In this document: one piece after another, positions 1-6,164 of the stretch
Numbering within the stretch: the stretch's first letter is position 1
Layout: each line of letters opens with the position of its first letter
DNA from: JBDZVM01 sp040255675
Lineage (GTDB): Bacteria > Actinomycetota > Actinomycetes > Acidothermales > Acidothermaceae
Assembly (NCBI GenBank): GCA_040255675.1
Contig: JBDZVM010000070.1
Coordinates: forward strand, 1 to 8,781
DNA length: 8,781 bases
Reading direction: 5' to 3'
The notes under the pieces: model-generated
The model's input: the letters and a program-made list of their open reading frames with translations, nothing else
Told to the model about the DNA's origin: nothing
Databases searched by the model: none
Made by a program: the position numbers and the translations under genes

Positions 1-35
1 GAGTCAGAGGCCACCATGCGTGAGCGACTTTTTAG
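1..35. other. Host chromosome downstream of the original glnA stop
   Basis: This short stretch lies outside the left attachment core. It should be the sequence that followed glnA before integration. On the minus strand the displaced gene end reads through the core into an isoleucine codon (ATC) and a TAA stop at 32-34. I see no gene in it. Confidence 0.6.
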
Positions 36-55
36 ATGTCGAAGTAGAGCTCGAA
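36..55. other. attL core, displaced glnA 3' end
   Basis: The 20-bp sequence ATGTCGAAGTAGAGCTCGAA is identical to 8727-8746 at the other end of the element. Read on the minus strand, the copy and its flanks encode EFELYFDI followed by a stop, the typical end of a glutamine synthetase. In this copy the terminal codons are ATC TAA, whereas attR has ATT TAG. The geometry, with the full gene on the right, indicates that this copy is the displaced chromosomal 3' end. Homology stops being perfect just outside the core. The exact crossover point cannot be placed within the 20 bp. Confidence 0.88.
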
Positions 56-150
56 TTCATCCCGCGTAGTTGACTGACGTTGGTCATTGTTGGATATGGC
101 CCCTGACCTGCGGCTTTACCTGTTGGCAGTGTTGGCAGGCGTTGAAGGTT

Positions 151-180
151 TGCGGACTTCTTGCGGACTTTCCGCGGACT
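151..180 (+). repeat. Three arm-type-like integrase repeats, left arm
   Basis: GCGGACT occurs at 152-158, 163-169 and 174-180, exactly 11 bp apart, about one helical turn. The same heptamer with the same 11-bp period occurs twice at the other end of the element (8657-8663 and 8668-8674). I noticed no further copies when reading the element. Tyrosine integrases with an N-terminal arm-binding domain bind such short repeats on both sides of the core. Placement at both ends is the main support; binding by the 7616-8692 integrase is inferred. Confidence 0.65.
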
Positions 181-285
181 AACAATGTCGTATCGCGTCA
201 GAAAGGCCGAAGCGTCTCGCGGCGAGTCGTGACGAAAGGCGCGCACGGCGCACGCGGCGCGTGGCAACATCTACGGCCATAAAGC

Positions 286-319
286 GGCCCTGACCGGTGC
301 AGGAACACCGGCCAGGGCC
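286..319. repeat. Inverted repeat upstream of the first recombinase
   Basis: Fourteen-base arms at 286-299 and 306-319 pair with one mismatch around the 6-base loop CAGGAA. The right arm is not followed by a T run on the plus strand. On the minus strand only a weak T-rich stretch follows. It is therefore not a good terminator. It may be a leader hairpin, or a binding site in the promoter region of the recombinase that starts at 355. Confidence 0.5.
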
Positions 320-354
320 TGGAATCCGACCTCCGGATAGGAGAGGCAGGACCC

Positions 355-1191
355 TTGACTCAAGCATGCAGCAAGAGACTCCAGCGCGGCTTACGAACGG
401 ACCTGAGCCCGCAGTGGCTCGACGCGATCGATCAATGGCAGGCCTGGCTTCGGGCCGCTGGGCGCTCGCCGAACACGATCTGGCTTCGTACGTATCATCT
501 GCGGCGTGCCGCTGAGCAGCTCGGCGCCAACCCATGGGACGTGAAGCTGGTGGAGCTGGTCTCGGTGCTCGATCGGCCGTCGTGGTCGGCAGAAACCCGC
601 AAGTCGGCGCGTGCGGCGCTGAGGAGTTTCTACGGTTGGGCGTTGGATTGTGAGCTGATCGCGCGCGATCTGACGCGGAAGCTGCCGCGGGTGACGGTGC
701 CGGCGGGAAAGCCACGGCCGGCGCCGGATGACGTGCTGGCGCACGCGCTCGCGGCGGCGGACGCTGCCGGGCGGTTGATGCTTATGCTGGCCGCTTACGC
801 GGGCCTTCGTCGCTCCGAGATCGCCGTGGTGCATTCGGACGACGTCGTCGACGGCTCGTTGCGTGTGTGCGGCAAGGGTGGCCGCGTGCGTGTGATTCCG
901 CTTCATCCGTTGCTTCTAGTTGAGCTCGAGCAGATCGAAGGCTGGGCCTTTCCTGGCCGATTCGGTGGGCATCTGAGCGCTGACAACGTCGGCACGCGGA
1001 TCCGTCGCATGCTCGGCGGCGGATACGGCGCGCACACGTTGCGGCACCGGTTCGCGACGCGTGCTTATGCGGCTCAGCGGGATCTGTTCGCGGTTCAGCA
1101 GCTGCTCGGGCACTCGCGGCCGGAGACGACGATGCGCTACACCGCGCTACCAGACGACGCGTTGCGCGCCGCGGTTGCGGCGGTCGCGTGA
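355..1191 (+). CDS. Tyrosine recombinase, Xer-like (first recombinase of the element)
   Basis: A 278-residue DNA strand-exchange enzyme of the tyrosine recombinase family. Residues about 15-105 form the SAM-like core-binding domain; about 120-275 form the catalytic domain. The catalytic set looks complete: R152 (in GLRRSE), K174 (in GKGG), H227 and R230 (in HTLRHRFAT), H253 (in LLGH) and nucleophile Y262 (in TMRY). There is no N-terminal arm-binding domain, so it resembles XerC/XerD in length and layout rather than the 358-aa integrase at the other end. The TTG start is supported by a purine-rich ribosome site (AGGAGAGGCAGG) just upstream. The next gene overlaps its stop. It could be a second integrase, a resolvase for multimers, or the relic of another element. 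The family is certain; the role in this element is not. Confidence 0.9.
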   Translation: MTQACSKRLQRGLRTDLSPQWLDAIDQWQAWLRAAGRSPNTIWLRTYHLRRAAEQLGANPWDVKLVELVSVLDRPSWSAETRKSARAALRSFYGWALDCELIARDLTRKLPRVTVPAGKPRPAPDDVLAHALAAADAAGRLMLMLAAYAGLRRSEIAVVHSDDVVDGSLRVCGKGGRVRVIPLHPLLLVELEQIEGWAFPGRFGGHLSADNVGTRIRRMLGGGYGAHTLRHRFATRAYAAQRDLFAVQQLLGHSRPETTMRYTALPDDALRAAVAAVA

Positions 1192-1538
1192 TGAGCGTGA
1201 GCGCCGAATTCCCCTGCCCGGCATGGTGTAGCGACCATCGCCACGTCGCCTATGCAGGCCAGGTGGTCGAGTTCCATGTTGGCGTGTTCTTCGTGCAGCC
1301 GGCGCCGGCGGTGAGTGCCTTTACGTCGGCCGTGGTCGTGCGGGTGTCGCAGGCCTGTTCCTGCGAGGGTGCTTTCCGCGCGACGTGTTCGATTCAGACG
1401 TGGGAGGACCCACCGGTTGTCGTCGACGTCGACCGGTTGCGAGAACTCGCGGGTGCGCTCGAGCGTGCCGCGGTCGCGGTGGAGTCCGCCGGCGGGCGGC
1501 CGGCCGCGGTGGAGCGCCGGTTGAGGCTCGTTACGTAG
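1191..1538 (+). CDS. Small DUF6907-like protein
   Basis: A 115-residue protein that begins with ATG inside the stop of the upstream recombinase (TGATG overlap), so translation is probably coupled; a GTG three bases earlier is also in frame. It has an N-terminal Cys/His cluster (C9, C13, H16, H18 in the CPAWCSDHRH context), a central strand-rich part with a further CSC, and a C-terminal helix (RLRELAGALERAA). This layout resembles the actinobacterial DUF6907 family, whose members carry a similar CPxWC...H start and a helical end; molecular function is unknown. The Cys/His set could bind a metal. I assign the family from memory of the pattern and cannot verify it here. A strong terminator follows, closing a two-gene unit. 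Confidence 0.7.
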   Translation: MSVSAEFPCPAWCSDHRHVAYAGQVVEFHVGVFFVQPAPAVSAFTSAVVVRVSQACSCEGAFRATCSIQTWEDPPVVVDVDRLRELAGALERAAVAVESAGGRPAAVERRLRLVT

Positions 1539-1575
1539 GTTAAATCGGTTTCCGCGCGGAATTCCGCGTGTGCTG

Positions 1576-1611
1576 GACGCACGTCGCCGAAACAGGCGAC
1601 GTGCGTCTTTT
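1576..1611 (+). terminator. Intrinsic terminator of the recombinase/DUF6907 unit
   Basis: A perfect 13-bp stem (1576-1588 with 1595-1607) encloses the 6-base loop GAAACA and is followed by TTTTCCTTT on the plus strand. It lies 38 bp after the DUF6907-like stop. No T run flanks the other side, so it acts on rightward transcripts and shields the convergent structural genes from read-through. Confidence 0.9.
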
Positions 1612-1682
1612 CCTTTACTGGCAGGCTTCTTCGCTGCTTTGGCGGCCTCCTGAGCCGATTTCTTCGGCTTCGCCGGCGCCAT
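1612..1682 (-). CDS. Possible start of a truncated Lys/Ala-rich gene
   Basis: On the minus strand an ATG at 1682 sits behind a good ribosome site (GAGGGGGG about 7 bases upstream). It opens a frame rich in Lys and Ala (MAPAKPKKSAQEAAKAAKK, then PASKGK), a composition seen in small basic DNA-binding or head-associated proteins. The frame stays open to 1137, but after about residue 26 it runs through the terminator hairpin and antisense to the DUF6907-like gene and no longer looks like protein. I infer the 5' end of a gene cut off where the rightward module joins, or a short basic peptide. I give only the stretch that looks coding; it has no stop of its own there. Confidence 0.3.
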
Positions 1683-1788
1683 GGTCCGATCCCCCCTCTA
1701 GCCGCGCGGAAAAAAGTTGACTCTGGGGCGGGTCAGGCGGGCTGTCCGTTTCGCCGTCACGGCGGCGCCCCCCTCGGGTGGCCACGAC

Positions 1789-3498
1789 TCAGACGCCGAA
1801 CGCGGTGGCGAACGCGGCCGCGTCGGGATGACCGACGCGCTGCTGAAACACCGCGATTCTTCGCAGCTCGTCTTTGAGGAAGCCGGCGAGCTGGCGGGCA
1901 TCGGCTCGGCTGCCGCCGATGACCGGACCGTCGAAGTGGACGTGAAGCTCGGGCGCGTTGACGTTCGCGACGCTGCGACCCTGCAGGGCCTGCAGGGTCC
2001 GGTCGGTTGGGAATACGTGAGCGCCAGCGGGCAGCCGCACGAGCTCGGGCCCTTCCTCGCCGACGAGAGCGACCCCGGCCGCTCTGACGGTGCCGCCATT
2101 CGCGAACTCGGGAATCTTCGGCATCGAGAACTCTTTGCCGCCAATCACCGGGACCCAATCCGGGATCCCGAAATGCAGCTTGCCGACCGTGTCATTCCAC
2201 AGGTGCGCGACCGCGCTGAAACCGGCCTTGAACGGAGCGAGCAAAATATCGCCGACACGCGCGAGCGCCGAGACGAGCTTCGGGCCGATCTCCTCGAAGA
2301 AGTGCACGATCTGGTCACGGTGTTTCACGATCTCGCCGACCGCCAGACCGAACGGTCCAGTCAAAATCCCGAGTAGCAGCGGCCAATGGTCCTTGAACCA
2401 ATCGATGACTTTCTGGATACCCGCCGGCACGTCTTTGACGAAGAAGTCGACAACCGCCTGCACCGCGTCCTTGACCGCGCCGAACGCCGCCTTGACGATG
2501 TCGCGGAACGTCTCGCTCTTCTTGTAGGCGATGACGATCCCGGCGACGAGCGCGGCGATCGCAGCGATGGTGATCCCGATCGGGTTGGCGAGGAGCGCTG
2601 CGTTCTCGCCTTCTTGGGCCACTGTGAAGGCCTTCGTGACGGCAGTCCAGGCGGTTGTCGCGGCGTTCACTGCGACGATCGCGCCGGCGACCGCGCCGAG
2701 GCCGATCGCCAACGGGCCGATCCAACCCATGTTGTTTTGCACAAATCCGAACGCGTTCGTCGCCGCCGGCAGCAGCTTCTCCATGATGCTTTGCGAGACG
2801 TCCTCGAAGGACCGCTTCGCGCGAGCGAGTTGACCAGGCAGCGTCTGGCCCGCCGCCTTCGCCGACCCGCCGAATTCCTTATTTAGCTCGCCGAGAATGA
2901 CCTTCTGGGCGCCGATCGTGTCACCTGAGTCCACCATCGCGGCGATCTGCTTCTTCTGCGCGTCGGTGAACGAAACACCAACGCGCGTCAAAGCACTGAT
3001 CTGCCCGACCGGATCGTTCAGCGCCTTGCCGAGTTGGATCGCCGCCGACGACGCGTCGGTGCCCATGCGGGCCGCCATGTCGGCCGTGAGCTGCGTCGCC
3101 TGCGTGAAAATATCGTTGTTTGCGCCGGCGGCGTTCTTGATATTCGTGAACGTGAGCAGCAGCTTCTCGGAGTCGACGATGCTGTCGTCCGTCTGCCCCG
3201 AATAGTTTTGGATCGAGGTCGCGAGCTTCTCGAGTTGGTCGACGGAGACATTCGCGGCACCGCCTGTGGATTTGATACCGGCGGCGAGCTGGGCAGCACC
3301 GGCTTGGGCGTCCTTCAACTCGTCGAAGCCGGTTTTAGCGATCGCGACACCGATACCGGCGAACGCGGCCCCGGCCGCCGCCGCGACTTTGCCGAGCTTG
3401 CCGTGCAAGCCATCGACGCTCCTCTCGACCTGGCCGAACGCCTTGACCGCCGAGTCGGCCTTGCCGAGTAGCGTGAACGTGATGGAACGATCAGCCAT
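1789..3498 (-). CDS. Tail tape measure protein (short form)
   Basis: A 569-residue phage tail protein that sets tail length and is threaded through the tail tube. Residues 1-60 are Ala/Gly-rich and helical. Residues 85-245 resemble the tape measure core, with a FTNIKNAAG segment and a SALTRVGVSFTDAQ segment. Hydrophobic stretches at about 260-278 and 305-325 could span a membrane, as is usual for DNA-injecting tape measures. Near the C-terminus FANGGTVRAAGVALVGEEGP (465-484) is a hallmark of the family. Many siphophage tape measures are 700-2000 residues, so this one is short, but both ends look intact. The ATG start has only a weak ribosome site (GGACGG); the end of an upstream frame overlaps it. 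No tail tube, chaperone or distal tail gene accompanies it. Confidence 0.9.
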   Translation of the reverse strand: MADRSITFTLLGKADSAVKAFGQVERSVDGLHGKLGKVAAAAGAAFAGIGVAIAKTGFDELKDAQAGAAQLAAGIKSTGGAANVSVDQLEKLATSIQNYSGQTDDSIVDSEKLLLTFTNIKNAAGANNDIFTQATQLTADMAARMGTDASSAAIQLGKALNDPVGQISALTRVGVSFTDAQKKQIAAMVDSGDTIGAQKVILGELNKEFGGSAKAAGQTLPGQLARAKRSFEDVSQSIMEKLLPAATNAFGFVQNNMGWIGPLAIGLGAVAGAIVAVNAATTAWTAVTKAFTVAQEGENAALLANPIGITIAAIAALVAGIVIAYKKSETFRDIVKAAFGAVKDAVQAVVDFFVKDVPAGIQKVIDWFKDHWPLLLGILTGPFGLAVGEIVKHRDQIVHFFEEIGPKLVSALARVGDILLAPFKAGFSAVAHLWNDTVGKLHFGIPDWVPVIGGKEFSMPKIPEFANGGTVRAAGVALVGEEGPELVRLPAGAHVFPTDRTLQALQGRSVANVNAPELHVHFDGPVIGGSRADARQLAGFLKDELRRIAVFQQRVGHPDAAAFATAFGV

Positions 3499-3659
3499 TG
3501 TTTCCGTCCATTTCAGGTTTGGTGTGCCGGGGCGCAGGTGCGGCGCTGTGAGTCGTTTCGCGGAGTCGAACTCTCGCCGCGCCGCCCTTTCCGTCTCGAT
3601 CGAGCAGGAAGGGGATCAAAAGCGTCTCGATCGGGTGCGGTTGACGCCCCGGCTACGGA
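3497..3659 (-). pseudogene. Frame remnant between capsid and tape measure genes
   Basis: The 161 bp between the two structural genes contain a minus-strand frame with no good start but about 54 open codons. It ends in TGA inside the ATGGCTGA that starts the tape measure. The tail reads RVRLRETTHSAAPAPRHTKP before its last few residues. A stop overlapping the next start is typical of contiguous phage genes. I read this as the 3' end of a deleted gene, possibly one of the head-tail or chaperone genes that normally sit here. A TTG in the frame could alternatively start a 42-residue peptide. Chance is not excluded. Confidence 0.35.
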
Positions 3660-5102
3660 TTAGGCAGTGGTGGCGACGTTGAGCACGCGGCCGGCGCCGG
3701 GGATGACGAAGTCGGCGCCGACTCGCCACCACATGATCAGGCCGCGTTGCAGGGTCGGCCGGTTGTTGTTGCCGAACAGGTGCGGTACCAGCTCGACAGT
3801 GGTGCCGACGCGGTCGACGATGGCGTACTGCGACAGGTCGACCGCGGCGAGAATGCGGTTATTCGCAGTGGCCGCCGCGTCGATGTCGCTGTAGGCGTCC
3901 ATCGCGCTGACTTCGCGTACTGGCCGGCGCAATAGCGTCGGGTTGGCGTCGGAGATGTTCGGGAACTTCTTCGCGCCGTTTGTGGTCTCGAACTGGTCGA
4001 TCTTGTTGAGCGTCGACAGCTCGGCAAGCCACGTCGTCGAGCCGCGGAATCGGGCGGGAACCGCCTCGAGGACGGCGTAGACGTCAGCGGCCGAGAACGC
4101 TTCGGCCGTGGTCGGGTCGACGTCGAGCGAGGCCGCGGCGAACGCGGTCATGATGCCCTTCGGTTGGCTCGTGCCGTTGCCGTTGATCCAGGCCGCGCCC
4201 TCGAGGTTGGCCTTGGCGTCGGCGAACAGGCGCTGCAGCTGTGTGACGAGCTCGGCTTCGTCGCCGATCTCGACGCTGAACGGAACGAACGCATCGGCCT
4301 TGAACACCGGGACTTCCGGCTGCGCGAGGTCGGGCGTCGCGTCGGCGACCTCGCCGCCTTCGCCGATCCATTCCGCCGTCACGCCGGCGCTCGACACGGC
4401 CAGCCACTTGTCACCTGCGGTGATGGTGACGTGGCGCGCGAGCTGGCGGATCGGGTCGACGACACCGGCGCTCGACAGGTTGATCATCGGGTCGAGGTTC
4501 ACCGGCAGCAGGTAGCCGCCGTGCGGGCTCGCCGACGTCGTCGTCGACATCGCGCGCTTGACCCAGTCCTGTGCCGCGCGGAACGCATCGAGCTGTTGCG
4601 GTGTCCAGGTGCGGTGGCCGTTTTGCGGGTCGGCGAGCAGCGCGCCGAACGCGGAGCGGTAGTCGGGCGCGCCGGCGAGCAAGGCCCATTCGGCGGCCCG
4701 GTCGTCTTTCGACGCGTCGCGTTCGATCAGCGTGGTGAGGCGCTGCGCCGCAGCGTCGTCGAGGACGGCGCGTGTGTCGCGGTGCATCTCCTCGACCATG
4801 CGTAGCGCGGCACCTCGCGCCGGCGACGTGCCGATCGGCTCGCCGGCCGGCCGCGTCGACGCGTCACCGGGGATGCGATTGCCGGGATGGCGAGCGAGGT
4901 CGCCGATCCGGCGGTGCTTGTCGATGAGCCGCTGGCAGTAGCGAAGCGAATTCATCTTCCGGTCGAACTCGCGCTGCTCTTTGTCGCCGAGCGTGCGCAG
5001 GTTGCCATTGTCGTCTTCGTTCATGCTGCGTAGCTCTTCGCGCAGCTCGATTTCTCTGAGCTCGAGTTGCGACAACGTGAGCCCTGTGAATTCTTCAAAC
5101 AT
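3660..5102 (-). CDS. HK97-fold major capsid protein
   Basis: A 480-residue protein that forms the icosahedral head shell. Residues 1-70 are a charged, probably coiled-coil segment, and up to about 185 the chain looks like an N-terminal scaffold (delta) domain. The HK97 shell domain spans about 190-475, with the family landmarks GGYLLPVNL (195-203), AEWIGEGGEV (243-252), a WINGNGTSQPKGIM segment (305-318) and a C-terminal VGADFVIPGAGRVLNV (461-476). In HK97-type phages the scaffold is removed by a protease encoded nearby; none is present here, so processing would need a helper enzyme or not occur. The ATG at 5102 follows a clear ribosome site (TAAGGAAAA, 8-base spacer). The length is close to what I recall for the phiRv1/phiRv2 capsid proteins. 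Confidence 0.95.
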   Translation of the reverse strand: MFEEFTGLTLSQLELREIELREELRSMNEDDNGNLRTLGDKEQREFDRKMNSLRYCQRLIDKHRRIGDLARHPGNRIPGDASTRPAGEPIGTSPARGAALRMVEEMHRDTRAVLDDAAAQRLTTLIERDASKDDRAAEWALLAGAPDYRSAFGALLADPQNGHRTWTPQQLDAFRAAQDWVKRAMSTTTSASPHGGYLLPVNLDPMINLSSAGVVDPIRQLARHVTITAGDKWLAVSSAGVTAEWIGEGGEVADATPDLAQPEVPVFKADAFVPFSVEIGDEAELVTQLQRLFADAKANLEGAAWINGNGTSQPKGIMTAFAAASLDVDPTTAEAFSAADVYAVLEAVPARFRGSTTWLAELSTLNKIDQFETTNGAKKFPNISDANPTLLRRPVREVSAMDAYSDIDAAATANNRILAAVDLSQYAIVDRVGTTVELVPHLFGNNNRPTLQRGLIMWWRVGADFVIPGAGRVLNVATTA

Positions 5103-5170
5103 CAGAAGTTTTCCTTACCTGGCGTGGATTGATGACCCGACCCGACCCGACCCGAAGACCCCCGATCTGC

Positions 5171-5186
5171 CGAATCTGCAGATTCG
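5171..5186. repeat. 16-bp perfect palindrome
   Basis: CGAATCTGCAGATTCG is its own reverse complement and lies between the first and second ACCCG blocks. Its core AATCTGCAG recurs as both arms of the inverted repeat after the fourth block, so the two are probably related binding sites or hairpins. Confidence 0.75.
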
Positions 5187-5334
5187 CGGGACTGCGCGTG
5201 CGTTACCCGACCCGACCCGACCCGGCATCCAGACCGCATCTCTGGCGGAACCTGGAAGTTTCTGGCAGGTCGAGCGGTGTAGTTACCCGACCCGACCCGG
5301 CCCGGCCGAGTGACTGTTTACGACCTGGTCGTTG

Positions 5335-5361
5335 GTCAGTACTGACGATGAGTAGCTCATC
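5335..5361. repeat. Two adjoining palindromes
   Basis: GTCAGTACTGAC (5335-5346) is a perfect 12-bp palindrome. It directly abuts GATGAGTAGCTCATC (5347-5361), 6-bp arms around TAG. They sit between the third and fourth ACCCG blocks. They may be operator sites for an element- or helper-encoded protein; no T run follows, so not a terminator. Confidence 0.65.
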
Positions 5362-5408
5362 AGTGCCGGCGGTTACCCGACCCGACCCGACCCGGCATGT
5401 GGGCAGCC

Positions 5409-5429
5409 AATCTGCAGGATCTGCAGATT
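5409..5429. repeat. Inverted repeat with AATCTGCAG arms
   Basis: Nine-base arms (AATCTGCAG and CTGCAGATT) flank a GAT spacer, 14 bp after the fourth ACCCG block. The same arm sequence forms the centre of the palindrome at 5171-5186. Confidence 0.7.
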
Positions 5430-5709
5430 TCACGACGGTTTGCTGATGCTGTTGCGCGGTGTCTCTCTGCTCGCGATGCAAAGGTCGCGCCGGAGCGCGG
5501 TATCCCGCAGTTGCGGGGTCGCAGCGTGCGCGGTATCCGGCTGGGTGCTGGGTCGCGCGGGGCGTCGTGGTCGCCGTGGCACATGTAATGAGTCGGAACG
5601 TCGATCGGTCGCTTCGCGCCTCTCGTAGCCTCCACGGTCCGTCCGCCGGAGCCGTCGCCAGGCAAGGCAATGAAGCGAGGCCAGCATAAGAGCTTTCACC
5701 GACAGAAAG

Positions 5710-5925
5710 TCAGTTCAGTGACGGCGTGTCGCGCGAAAGCAAACGCGAGCGGTGCACGCGGGCCAAGAACCGGCCGGCCCAGTCGAACCGATACCAGCCG
5801 CGCGCCTCCGCGTACATGGTGATGCCCGGCGACTTCTCGCGCTCGGCACGATCCTCCGGGGACAGTTGCGCGATCGCATCGGCGAGGATCGGCCGAAGCT
5901 GTTCGAAGTCGTAGCGCACATTCAC
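5710..5925 (-). CDS. Unknown 71-residue protein, last gene of the early operon
   Basis: I do not recognise a family. The chosen GTG start at 5925 overlaps the stop of the upstream zinc-ribbon gene by 4 bp (GTGA), as at the other junctions of this operon; an earlier in-frame GTG at 5964 would overlap more deeply. The product begins MNVRYDFEQLRPILADAIAQ, has an acidic helix (LSPEDRAERE) and then an aromatic stretch (ARGWYRFDWAGRFLARVHRS). No Cys pair, signal peptide or membrane segment is seen. It is co-translated with replication-type genes, so a small regulatory or replication-accessory role is the best guess. Confidence 0.7.
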   Translation of the reverse strand: MNVRYDFEQLRPILADAIAQLSPEDRAEREKSPGITMYAEARGWYRFDWAGRFLARVHRSRLLSRDTPSLN

Positions 5926-6164
5926 GACGAGACCCTTTCGGTTGACGCGGTCAGCGGATGACACGACCGGCAGCGGACGACGACGTCGTCGAGCTCGAGC
6001 AACCGCGTGCGCTTATCGCAACGGCCGCACCACGGACGACGCACAGGCTCGACAGGCGGTAACCGCAGCGGTCCGTTACGCCGGCGCGGCCGCGGCTGCG
6101 GCGCGGCCGGCGGATCCTCGCGCAGCTCGCGCGCCGACTCCGAATCGACAGGCGGCCAGCTCAT
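5922..6164 (-). CDS. Small zinc-ribbon protein
   Basis: An 80-residue protein with two Cys pairs, C46/C49 (WCGRCDKRTR) and C65/C68 (RCRSCHPL), a spacing that fits a four-Cys zinc ribbon. The first 45 residues are Pro/Arg-rich and probably disordered. Short proteins with WCGxCDxxTR...CxxCHP are common beside replication genes in actinobacterial plasmids and integrated elements (from memory). The ATG at 6164 overlaps the stop of the replication-like gene by 4 bp (ATGA), and its own stop overlaps the next start. It probably binds nucleic acid or a partner protein; the specific function is unknown. Confidence 0.8.
   Translation of the reverse strand: MSWPPVDSESARELREDPPAAPQPRPRRRNGPLRLPPVEPVRRPWCGRCDKRTRLLELDDVVVRCRSCHPLTASTERVSS

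Larger units (their letters stand above)
56..354. other. Gene-free left arm of the element
   Basis: I see no convincing gene in this 299-bp stretch between attL and the first recombinase. It holds a short tandem direct repeat containing GTTGGCAG at 122-139, three copies of GCGGACT at 152-180, and a long inverted repeat at 286-319. This is what the P arm of a phage attachment site would look like: protein-binding repeats next to the core, with no coding capacity. Confidence 0.6.
5134..5394. repeat. Four blocks of tandem ACCCG with 70/80/90-bp spacing
   Basis: Blocks start at 5135, 5205, 5285 and 5375 and each has four pentamers (the third block ends in GCCCG instead of ACCCG). The last three are preceded by TT; the second and fourth are identical over 27 bp (5202-5228 and 5372-5398). 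Block-to-block distances are 70, 80 and 90 bp. On the minus strand each full block reads as four GGG runs with two-base TC linkers, which fits the formal G-quadruplex pattern. That strand is the non-template strand for the capsid transcript, so an RNA leader would carry the same motif. Confidence 0.85.
5103..5709. other. Gene-free region between early operon and capsid
   Basis: About 600 bp without a gene I can support. The left half (5134-5429) is an ordered array of ACCCG-pentamer blocks alternating with palindromes. The right half holds GCGCGGTATCC twice (5495-5505 and 5528-5538) and a related GCGCGGTGTC at 5454. Frames that stay open here owe this to the pentamers, whose period is not a multiple of three but contains no stops in several frames. 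By position it is the leader of the structural genes. It could also hold a replication origin or packaging site. Confidence 0.6.

Noticed and set aside
4..270. A minus-strand open frame across attL.
   Set aside because: It crosses the arm-type repeats and the attachment core in a frame different from GlnA and has no protein-like character.
391..906. A long minus-strand open frame antisense to the first recombinase.
   Set aside because: Open only because of high GC codon positions; the product has no recognisable fold and the sense strand is clearly coding.
1698..1760. A 20-codon minus-strand frame with GTG start behind a GGGGGG stretch, after the tape measure gene.
   Set aside because: It is too short to support. 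The G run alone is weak evidence and the product matches nothing.
3555..3600. A tRNA T-arm-like sequence on the minus strand (GAGTTCGACTC).
   Set aside because: No acceptor, D-arm or anticodon stem can be built around it; it is a short chance match.
5134..5394. A CRISPR-like appearance: four similar repeats with unlike spacers.
   Set aside because: The repeats are tandem pentamers, spacers lengthen by 10 bp each and contain palindromes, and no cas gene is near.
5129..5446. A plus-strand open frame encoding repeated TRPDP motifs.
   Set aside because: The repeats in the product come directly from the ACCCG DNA blocks. There is no ribosome site, and the blocks fall in changing frames. The DNA array itself is the feature.
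5203..5670. A 155-codon minus-strand open frame ahead of the capsid gene.
   Set aside because: Its composition is dominated by the same repeats and by Arg/Pro/Thr runs typical of non-coding high-GC frames. It shows no recognisable domain and no good start.
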